Positions 1 through 5,863 of a stretch of 6,384 nucleotides of DNA are shown piece after piece; within the stretch, counting starts at the first letter, position 1, and every line of letters starts with the position of its first letter. The notes under the pieces are model-generated. The model did not search any database, had not been told where the DNA came from, and saw nothing but the letters and a program-made list of their open reading frames with translations. The position numbers and the translations under genes were made by a program. The DNA lies in NCBI GenBank assembly GCA_021808195.1, contig JAKBCE010000141.1, positions 1 to 6,384 of the forward strand. The letters are read 5' to 3'. This stretch comes from Pseudomonadota bacterium. Lineage in GTDB: Bacteria > Pseudomonadota > Gammaproteobacteria > Steroidobacterales > Steroidobacteraceae.

Positions 1-775
1 CACTCTCCGAGGGATTATTGGCGAAGATATCCATCGCGGCGATGTTCTGTTGCGCAAACCATCCGCTTTGGGTCGGCACTAGCTCACGAACCCACCGGTC
101 TTGCACATACAGAAAGCCGATCCCGGCAGTTCCCAGGAGATACTTGAGCATGCCGCCGACGATGAAATCGACCCCGAGCGCCCGAGCATCGACCCGCAGA
201 GCGCCGATGGCCTGGTAGGTATCGAGTAGCACCCGTGCGCCGCGAGCATGTGCGATCTTCACGATGCCGGGAATATCGAGCCGCGCGCCGTTGCGGAAGC
301 AGACGTGCGTCACCGCCACCAGTTGCGTATTCTCATCGATCGCCCGCTCGAAATGTTCGAGCGGAATGTAGCCGTCCGCAGCCCGTGGTACATGAACTAC
401 CCGGGCACCGCGGCGCTCCTGGGCGTGCCAGATCTGCGCATTGGTCGGGAATTCGAAATCACTGACCACGACCTTGTTGCGCGGACCGCTGAAATCGAAC
501 GCGCTGGCGAGCGCATTGATGCCCGCGGAAGCGGACGCCGTTATCGCAATTTCGTCGGACGTCACGCCGAGCAACTGCGCCATCAGGGCGCGGACCGACT
601 CGTTCTTCGTGATCCACACGTCCCAGTTGGCACCCACGGCGAGCCGGTCGTCCATGTAATTGTTGATCGCGTCGCGCACCGTGTCGGCAAGCGCACAGTA
701 TGACCCGCTGTTCAGATAAGTCTTGCGCTCCAGAACAGGGAACCGGCGCCGCAATGCTTCGAAATCCGTCGTCAC
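1..775 (-). CDS. Class V PLP-dependent aminotransferase-fold enzyme (kynureninase/desulfurase-like), C-terminus cut by window edge
   Basis: My reverse-strand translation gives 258 residues, open at the left edge; family members are usually about 370-420 residues, so roughly the last third is missing. Visible fold-type I landmarks: N-terminal FPVLERKTYLNSGSY (residues 12-26), the cofactor-binding LLDTYQAIGA (183-192) with Asp185 (pyridine nitrogen) and Gln188, and GGMLKYLLGTAGIGFLYV (207-224) with Lys211 as the expected Schiff-base lysine. SGWFAQ (237-242) resembles kynureninase-like members more than SufS. The start is GTG at 775: GAGGT at 782-786 lies 6 nt upstream, and an in-frame TAA at 794-796 excludes an earlier start. 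It follows the permease gene by 80 nt with no clear terminator, so it probably belongs to the same operon. Known for the family: transamination, desulfuration, or C-C or C-S cleavage of amino acids. The actual reaction cannot be told, because the C-terminal domain that carries the desulfurase cysteine region lies outside the window. Confidence 0.88.
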   Translation of the reverse strand, partial: MTTDFEALRRRFPVLERKTYLNSGSYCALADTVRDAINNYMDDRLAVGANWDVWITKNESVRALMAQLLGVTSDEIAITASASAGINALASAFDFSGPRNKVVVSDFEFPTNAQIWHAQERRGARVVHVPRAADGYIPLEHFERAIDENTQLVAVTHVCFRNGARLDIPGIVKIAHARGARVLLDTYQAIGALRVDARALGVDFIVGGMLKYLLGTAGIGFLYVQDRWVRELVPTQSGWFAQQNIAAMDIFANNPSES

Positions 776-855
776 CTTGCCACCTCGACTGAATTACCCG
801 ATCCGCTCACGCCGATTCACTGCGCGGCGCGAGACTCGTAGCGAACGCAATGAGC

Positions 856-2256
856 TCACGCCCGTGCCGCCTTCGCAACGCGCGCCCGATGCCGCATGCG
901 CCAGAGAAAATAGGCGCTCGAGATCAGGATCACCCACGGAACCCCGTACACCCAGGACAGATTCAGGCTGGGCGTAAATCCCATCGTGACCAGGATCGCC
1001 GCAAGCATCACGAGTCCAGCGTATTGCATCCAGGGGAAAAACGGCATCCGCACCGGCAGATCCGCGGCCCGATTGCGGCGGCGGAAACTCAAGTGGCAGA
1101 CCAGAATGAACATCCAGACCAGGATTGCGGCAAACAGCGCGACGCCGAACAGGTCCGCGTACGCGTTCGGCGTGAAGAGCGACACCGCCGCGGAGATGAG
1201 CACACAAGCGCCTGACACCACGATGGCCGTCACCGGGCTGCCGCGCTCGGAGAGCGTGCCGAGTTGTCGCGGCGCGTAACCGCCGCGCGAGAGTGAGAAG
1301 AGCATACGCGCGCACAGATACACATTCGTGTTCATGCTCGAGAGAGCGGCACTGATGACCACGAAATTCATGATGCCGGCAGCATCCCGGATGCCCGAAT
1401 GCTTGAACACCGTTACGAACGGGCTTTGCGCAACCACCGCAACACCCGTGTCCGTCCATGGGATTGTCGCGACGATCACGGTGATTGCCAGTACGTAGAA
1501 GAGGAACAGCCGCAGCGCCATCGTGCGCAGCGCAGCCGGTATGGCCACCCGGGGATTCTTTGTCTCCCCGGACGTGACCGCGATGACTTCAATGCCGTTG
1601 AAGGAGAAGATGCCGACGGTCACGGCCATCCACAGGCCGACCCAGCCCTTGGGCAGGAAGCCGCCGGGCAGGCCGACCAGGTTGTGCACTCCGACCGCGG
1701 GACGGCCGATGCCGAAAATGCTGGTCACGCCCAGAGCGATGAACAGCACGATCGCCACGACCTTGATCAGCGCGAACCAGAATTCGACGGTGCCGAAATT
1801 CCCCACCGACCTGGAGTTGAAGTAAAGCATCACGAGGCAGAAGCTGATCGCCCACACCCCGACCGGCACATGCGGGAACCAATACTGCATGTACAGCCCG
1901 GCGGCGACTGCCTCGCCGCCGATCGCGATGACCTGTGAGATCCAATAGGTGTAGCGCACCACGAATCCGGCCCACGGATTCAAATAGGTCTCCGCATAGA
2001 TCCCGAAGGATCCGGCGGCCGGGTGCACGACCGCCATTTCCGAGAGACTGAAGACCATGACCAGCGCGACGAAGCCGGCGAGCATGAAACTCACGATCAC
2101 CGCAGGCCCCGCATACCCGACTGCGAGTCCACTGCCCATGAACAGCCCGGTGCCGATGGCGCCGCCGAGGCCGATCATCACGATCTGAGCTTTGCTCAGG
2201 CCGCGGTGCAGTCCGCTTTCACGCTGACCGAGAATCTCCTGATGCGATTGCTGCAC
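856..2256 (-). CDS. Amino-acid permease, AAT family (APC superfamily, LeuT fold)
   Basis: This 466-residue inner-membrane protein has about 12 hydrophobic segments, roughly at 24-45, 49-72, 95-122, 129-148, 158-182, 205-229, 243-266, 292-313, 343-362, 368-390, 409-427 and 434-453. The length is typical of the family. Helix 1 carries IGLGGAIGTGLFMGSG (28-43), the broken-helix substrate motif of AAT transporters. SEMAVVHPAAGSFGIYAETY (72-91), SGETKNPRVAIPAA (229-242) and the helix-8 region YLCARMLFSLSRGGYAP (313-329) also match this family, which contains GabP, ProY, LysP and AnsP. Known role: proton-coupled import of amino acids or related amines. The substrate cannot be assigned. The start is GTG at 2256, 6 nt after the receptor stop; a receptor-frame TGA two codons upstream rules out an earlier start, and GAGG overlaps that stop codon. 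It is almost certainly co-transcribed with the receptor and may supply the inner-membrane step for its ligand. Confidence 0.93.
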   Translation of the reverse strand: MQQSHQEILGQRESGLHRGLSKAQIVMIGLGGAIGTGLFMGSGLAVGYAGPAVIVSFMLAGFVALVMVFSLSEMAVVHPAAGSFGIYAETYLNPWAGFVVRYTYWISQVIAIGGEAVAAGLYMQYWFPHVPVGVWAISFCLVMLYFNSRSVGNFGTVEFWFALIKVVAIVLFIALGVTSIFGIGRPAVGVHNLVGLPGGFLPKGWVGLWMAVTVGIFSFNGIEVIAVTSGETKNPRVAIPAALRTMALRLFLFYVLAITVIVATIPWTDTGVAVVAQSPFVTVFKHSGIRDAAGIMNFVVISAALSSMNTNVYLCARMLFSLSRGGYAPRQLGTLSERGSPVTAIVVSGACVLISAAVSLFTPNAYADLFGVALFAAILVWMFILVCHLSFRRRNRAADLPVRMPFFPWMQYAGLVMLAAILVTMGFTPSLNLSWVYGVPWVILISSAYFLWRMRHRARVAKAARA

Positions 2257-2260
2257 GAGA

Positions 2261-2264
2261 CCTC
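2261..2264 (-). promoter_or_regulatory. Ribosome binding site of the permease, overlapping the receptor stop codon
   Basis: Read on the minus strand, GAGG begins with the last two bases of the receptor's TGA (2265-2263) and lies 4 nt before the GTG at 2256. It supports that GTG as the start. It also implies that ribosomes finishing the receptor uncover or reuse the permease site (translational coupling). The spacing is a little short, so initiation without coupling may be weak; that is inference. Confidence 0.6.
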
Positions 2265-4659
2265 AGAAGCGGCGCGTGATTGTGATGCCGATGGTACGCG
2301 GCTGCACGGTCAGGAGCGCATGCGGATCCTGTGTCGAATTGATCGCGGAGACCTGTGCCCGATCGTTCGTCGCGTTGTGCACGAACAGCGTCACTGACCA
2401 GTGATGGTAAATGACCCCGGCGCGCAGATTCCACAGCGTATAGGCCTTCAGCGGGAGATTGAACGGATCGGACGCGAAGTATGAGTCGACCGACCCGCGA
2501 TAGCTCACGTTCGTACCCAGGCTGCCGATCCAGTCGCCCACCAGCGGGCGGGTGTAATCGAGCTCGACATTGAACTGGAAGTCCGGAACGTTCGGGATCC
2601 GGTCACCCGTCACGCCGAGGGTGGGATTGAGCTGCTTCTGCTGCGCGCTTGCACCTTGCAGCAGGTAGGCATTCTGGTAAGAACCTGCGACGGTCGTGGT
2701 CAGGTAGCGCACCGGACGCGCCTTGACCTGGAACTCGACGCCCTTGACCTGTGCCTTGCCCGCATTGCCCTGATAGACGAATGCGCCATCTGGCGTGGTG
2801 AGCTGCACCTGGATGTTGTTCCAATGGATCAGATACCCATCGAGCTGATACTCGAGGTAGCCGTTCAGCAGGCGGCCCTTGAGTCCGAGCTCATAATTGA
2901 TCAGCGAGTCCGGCGCATAGGCCTTCGGCACCGGCTCGAACGGCTCACTCAGGGCGTTCAGACCCCCGCTACGAAAGCCGGTCGCAACGGTGCCGTAGAG
3001 CAGCGCCGCGGATCCGAATTTGTAGCTGAGATCACCCATCCAGGTCACTTTATTGAAGGTCTCGTTGGGATCGAAGACCGGCACGTCGCTCGGCGTCCCC
3101 GGCGGAAAGCCGCCGAACGGATGCGTCTGCACCTGCACCCCGGAGAGATTCTCGGTGTAATAGCGCGCACCGGCCTCCGCGGTAAAGCGGCGGGTGATCT
3201 TCCAGGTGCCCTGCCCGAATCCGGCCCATTGTACCGTTTCACGATGATCGGTACGCCCGAAGAACGTATTGCCCACCCCCGGGTAGTTCAGCGCATCGGA
3301 ACTGTTCGCGCTGCTGAACGGGCCGGTCACCAGTCCGAACGCATCCGTGGTGAGCACCTGAGCTGCGAAATCGGTGCCGGTCTGCTGGCGGAAGGCCCCG
3401 ACGACGAAGTTCACTGGAGAGTTCAGCGTGGTCGCGAAACGAACCTCGGTGGAATTCGACTTTCGCTTCAGCGGCTCGAGCGTTTCGGCCGGAATCGGCA
3501 CGCCGAACGATACGAGGATGGGCGTCGAATCGAAGGAGAAATTCGTATCGCGGTTGAATTGGTTCGTCGTGGCCGTGAGCTTGCCGAGTCGAGTGGTCCA
3601 CTTCACCGTCGCGCCGAACACCTTGATGTTGTCCTTCCAGGGACTTTGCGTCACGTCGGTATTGCACAGATCACAGCCGGTCACCGGCGGGATCGTGCCG
3701 CCGGAGAACCCCTGGATACCGGGCGGCGTCCAGCGCGATGAACCGCCGGAATGCTCGCTCTGGGCCGTGTAATTCAGATCCACGGTCAGGTTGCGGCTGG
3801 GGCGATAACGAAGGATGGCTCGACCGCCGCCGACGTCGTCGTAATTCACTCCTTTGAGGAATCCGAGCGGCTGGACTGGCGTACTCACGCCGTTGACCAG
3901 CGCCGTGACGCCGCTGCCGACGCGGATCTGATTCACGTAGCCACTGTCGTAGAGCTTCCAGCCCACCAGGCGAAGGGCGAGAACGTCCTTGACAATTGGC
4001 AAATTGAGCATGCCGTTAACGTTGTAGTTATTGCCGGCGTGCTGCGTCTGCGAGTCCTCGAGCGACACGTAGCCTTTGGTGCGGTTCAGGTTCGGCTTGT
4101 TCGGAATGAAGCGAATCGTGCCGCTCATGGAACTGGCGCCGTAGAGTGTGCCTTGCGGACCGCGCAGCACCTCGATGCGGTTGATGTCGTACAACCGGAT
4201 GTCCGGCTGAAATCCGCCGCCGTCGTTGCTGTTTCCCTGGGTGATCACCGCCTCGCCGTAGTAAACGCCCACAGTGGACGCTCCGGTCGAGTCAATGCCC
4301 CGGATGATGTAACGTCGATCGCCCGGCCCGAGAGTCTGCACGGCCAGACCCGGGATTTGTCCGGCGACACTCATGATGCCCGTCGCATCCTCCCGCTGCA
4401 GCGTCGCACCGGTAATCGCCTGGATGGAGGCAGGGACGTTGATGATGTTGGCTGCACCGAGCTTGGTCGCCGTCACGACCACCTCGCGCAGCGTTCCGGT
4501 ACGGATCAGCGAGCTACCACTTCCGTAGTTCGCGCTTTGCGCTGAGGTCTTTGCCGGGCTCGCGCTCGCAGCAATGGCCGAGTGCGATCCGAGCGCAGCG
4601 AGTGCGATGCTCGAGGCTACGGCGAGAGCGATTTCGTTGCGGGCAGCTTTGGACACCAT
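2263..4659 (-). CDS. TonB-dependent outer-membrane receptor
   Basis: This 798-residue outer-membrane active transporter is powered by TonB-ExbB-ExbD. A signal peptide spans residues 1 to about 30 (Lys4 and Arg7, then a hydrophobic Ala/Leu core, likely cleavage after SAIA). The TonB box is EVVVTAT (59-65). The plug (about 70-190) includes IPGLAVQTLGPGDRRYIIRG (102-121) and IEVLRGPQGTLYGASS (162-177). The remainder is a 22-strand-type barrel, with NLRAGVIYHHWSVTLFVHNA near the C-terminus and the final ITITRRF ending in Phe, as BamA recognition requires. There is no N-terminal signalling domain, so it is not a FecA-type transducer. ATG at 4659 is chosen because it begins the signal peptide and follows GGGGGA (4663-4668). 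The frame stays open upstream to 4869, but that part would sit inside the cupin gene. The only two cysteines are CDLC (329-332), probably in an extracellular loop. The ligand is unknown; a neighbouring amino-acid permease suggests an amino-acid-like or peptide-derived compound rather than only a siderophore. Confidence 0.94.
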   Translation of the reverse strand: MVSKAARNEIALAVASSIALAALGSHSAIAASASPAKTSAQSANYGSGSSLIRTGTLREVVVTATKLGAANIINVPASIQAITGATLQREDATGIMSVAGQIPGLAVQTLGPGDRRYIIRGIDSTGASTVGVYYGEAVITQGNSNDGGGFQPDIRLYDINRIEVLRGPQGTLYGASSMSGTIRFIPNKPNLNRTKGYVSLEDSQTQHAGNNYNVNGMLNLPIVKDVLALRLVGWKLYDSGYVNQIRVGSGVTALVNGVSTPVQPLGFLKGVNYDDVGGGRAILRYRPSRNLTVDLNYTAQSEHSGGSSRWTPPGIQGFSGGTIPPVTGCDLCNTDVTQSPWKDNIKVFGATVKWTTRLGKLTATTNQFNRDTNFSFDSTPILVSFGVPIPAETLEPLKRKSNSTEVRFATTLNSPVNFVVGAFRQQTGTDFAAQVLTTDAFGLVTGPFSSANSSDALNYPGVGNTFFGRTDHRETVQWAGFGQGTWKITRRFTAEAGARYYTENLSGVQVQTHPFGGFPPGTPSDVPVFDPNETFNKVTWMGDLSYKFGSAALLYGTVATGFRSGGLNALSEPFEPVPKAYAPDSLINYELGLKGRLLNGYLEYQLDGYLIHWNNIQVQLTTPDGAFVYQGNAGKAQVKGVEFQVKARPVRYLTTTVAGSYQNAYLLQGASAQQKQLNPTLGVTGDRIPNVPDFQFNVELDYTRPLVGDWIGSLGTNVSYRGSVDSYFASDPFNLPLKAYTLWNLRAGVIYHHWSVTLFVHNATNDRAQVSAINSTQDPHALLTVQPRTIGITITRRF

Positions 4660-4691
4660 TGATCCCCCGTGACGCATTTGTTTTGGACAGC

Positions 4692-4704
4692 GCAGCAATG
4701 CTGC
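4692..4704. repeat. Short inverted repeat between cupin and receptor genes
   Basis: GCAGC, a 3-nt loop and GCTGC form a perfect 5-bp stem 8 nt after the cupin gene's stop codon, in the 53-nt gap before the receptor. No T-run follows on the minus strand, so it is not a convincing intrinsic terminator. It could stabilise an RNA 3' end or be chance. I see no promoter in the rest of this gap, which fits co-transcription of the two genes. Confidence 0.3.
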
Positions 4705-4712
4705 ACCGCCTG

Positions 4713-5771
4713 TCAGTCGTAATAATTGATGCTTGGATTGTCGCCGGGACATATGACCCCGACAACGAACATGCCGTCGGCGTCGGTCGCCTCGAGCGAG
4801 TGCAACTGCTTGCGCGGCAGAAAGATGACATCTCCCGGCGCCACCTGGCATTTGCGCGAATCCGTCCACATCCAGCCGTTGCCGGCGAGCACGATGATCG
4901 TCTCCTCGTAGAGGTGCCGATGCGGTGCCGCCTTGGAGCGCGGAATGTGCCCGATGAACTGAGTCACCACCCGCGAGCCGATCCGCTTGTCGACCAGAAG
5001 CTGGAAGTAGCGGGGGCCCATGGCGGTGCGCTGCGCAGCGTCGACACTGACGATGCGCTGCGGATAGGTGTGGTCGAAGTTGTCCCTGACCTCATCGATC
5101 CAGGTCAGATCCGTAGGCGGCGAGGCGAGCAGATAGACCTGCAGCATCTGGCCGTCGCGCGGCACGAGCTCGAGCGCCTCCCCCGGCCGCAGGTATGCCC
5201 CGTCCGTCGCTTCGACGGCAAAGCGCCGTCCGGCGATGATCAGATCACCGCTGCCGGCCCCCACGAGGACGATCGCATCGCTTTGCGCGACGCCGAACGG
5301 CGGCGTCTGGCCGCCGACCGCTTCGAGCAGGTACTGGCTCTGATACTGCGCACCGAGCTCCGGCCCCACGATCCGGCAGTAGCGCAGCGTTCCGTTGCTG
5401 TCGCGAGCGGCCGCATGCGGGCAGAAGACGTAACAGCCACCGTCCAGGCGGCGTCTCGGACCGTCCATGTCGAGCACCGCAGGCATCGCCCGATTGGCCG
5501 GACTCAGTGGATCATCGAGCGGCGAACCACCGGGGAGGTTGGTATGTGCGCCGTCGCAAAAAGGCGCACCGCCGGTGTGCTTGCAGCCGCACAGCAGCAC
5601 TTCTTCGGTGCGCTCGGCGACGAAGCGGCGCGGCTCGAAACCAGTCCCTTTATGCGAACCATCGCAGAACGGCTGCTTCTGCGAACGCCCGCAGGAGCAC
5701 CACAGGTAGGTGCGGCCCGCTTGCAGCGTCGTCAGATACGGCTTCGGTTGCGCGATCCGCGGAGCGTTCAT
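4713..5771 (-). CDS. Tandem CDGSH iron-sulfur / bicupin fusion protein
   Basis: This 352-residue protein has no signal peptide or membrane segment, so it is probably cytoplasmic. Two exact CDGSH motifs occur near the N-terminus: CSCGRSQKQPFCDGSH (25-40; ligands Cys25, Cys27, Cys36, His40) and CGCKHTGGAPFCDGAH (61-76; Cys61, Cys63, Cys72, His76). Both fit C-x-C-x2-[ST]-x3-P-x-C-D-G-[SA]-H, the 3Cys-1His [2Fe-2S] site, and the tandem arrangement recalls CISD3-type proteins. A cupin-like stretch (about 145-217) lacks the HxH ligands (PPFGVAQSD at 157-165). The C-terminal cupin (about 255-345) keeps PHRHLYEETIIVLAGNG (283-299: His284, His286, Glu290) and GDVIFLPRKQLH (313-324: His324), a full metal site. 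ATG at 5771 is the only start between an in-frame TAG and the first CDGSH motif, though no Shine-Dalgarno sequence is visible. It lies between the repressor and receptor genes in one orientation. It could be an oxygenase-like enzyme with its own electron-transfer module, or a redox or ligand sensor; neither is proven. Confidence 0.9.
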   Translation of the reverse strand: MNAPRIAQPKPYLTTLQAGRTYLWCSCGRSQKQPFCDGSHKGTGFEPRRFVAERTEEVLLCGCKHTGGAPFCDGAHTNLPGGSPLDDPLSPANRAMPAVLDMDGPRRRLDGGCYVFCPHAAARDSNGTLRYCRIVGPELGAQYQSQYLLEAVGGQTPPFGVAQSDAIVLVGAGSGDLIIAGRRFAVEATDGAYLRPGEALELVPRDGQMLQVYLLASPPTDLTWIDEVRDNFDHTYPQRIVSVDAAQRTAMGPRYFQLLVDKRIGSRVVTQFIGHIPRSKAAPHRHLYEETIIVLAGNGWMWTDSRKCQVAPGDVIFLPRKQLHSLEATDADGMFVVGVICPGDNPSINYYD

Positions 5772-5794
5772 GTGTTCAATACTGTTACCAACAC
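5772..5794. promoter_or_regulatory. Imperfect 23-bp palindrome against the cupin-gene start: possible TetR operator
   Basis: The outer arms GTGTT and AACAC match perfectly, and an inner AC-n-GT is symmetric about position 5783 (14 of 22 off-centre positions are symmetric). It ends one base before the ATG at 5771. The length and symmetry suit a TetR-family dimer site, and a TetR-type gene is the next one upstream. Binding here could block initiation of the cupin-receptor-permease transcript. It is less symmetric than the neighbouring repeats and may be chance. Confidence 0.4.
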
Positions 5795-5796
5795 GT

Positions 5797-5813
5797 CCGC
5801 TGTTGTACAGCGG
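5797..5813. repeat. Perfect 7-bp inverted repeat (hairpin or operator)
   Basis: CCGCTGT and ACAGCGG are exact reverse complements around a 3-nt centre, 26 nt upstream of the cupin-gene ATG. Seventeen base pairs of dyad symmetry fit a repressor site. As RNA it would form a tight hairpin in the leader. No poly-U follows on the minus strand, so it is not an intrinsic terminator. Confidence 0.5.
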
Positions 5814-5817
5814 GGCT

Positions 5818-5835
5818 TTAGGCTGACCGGCCTAA
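5818..5835. repeat. Perfect 6-bp inverted repeat
   Basis: TTAGGC and GCCTAA pair perfectly around a 6-nt loop. The repeat shares base 5835 with the next palindrome. It is part of the row of dyads filling the repressor-cupin gap. No T-tract follows on either strand. Confidence 0.45.
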
Positions 5836-5853
5836 TGCACCGCCGCGGTGCAT
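5835..5853. repeat. Perfect 8-bp inverted repeat just after the TetR gene (operator or stem-loop)
   Basis: ATGCACCG and CGGTGCAT are exact reverse complements around a 3-nt centre, beginning 10 nt after the TetR-type gene's stop. It is the strongest dyad in the gap. As RNA it is a GC-rich stem that could weakly terminate or protect the repressor message, but TAGG follows it rather than a U-run, so a classical rho-independent terminator is unlikely. A 19-bp operator is the alternative. Confidence 0.5.
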
Positions 5854-5863
5854 GCGCGTCGGG

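Noticed and set aside
248..703. 151-codon open frame on the + strand
   Set aside because: It is fully antisense to the class V PLP enzyme, which has clear catalytic motifs.
776..855. Possible terminator after the permease gene
   Set aside because: Only a weak, mismatched stem (around 834-853) is visible, with no T-run; it does not argue against co-transcription with the PLP enzyme.
1399..1938. 179-codon open frame on the + strand, very rich in Asp, His and Arg
   Set aside because: It mirrors the hydrophobic helices of the permease on the other strand; the composition is an artefact of complementing membrane-protein codons.
2656..3741. 361-codon open frame on the + strand
   Set aside because: It is antisense to the receptor barrel, with low-complexity Arg-rich composition and no motif; the receptor on the other strand is unambiguous.
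3751..4545. 264-codon open frame on the + strand
   Set aside because: It is antisense to the receptor plug region and has no family features or credible start context.
4660..4869. Upstream starts for the TonB receptor (ATG 4677 or the open frame to 4869)
   Set aside because: The signal peptide begins at MVSK (4659), which has a GGGGGA site in front. The start at 4677 has no Shine-Dalgarno, and the extension to 4869 would overlap the cupin coding region and bury the signal peptide.
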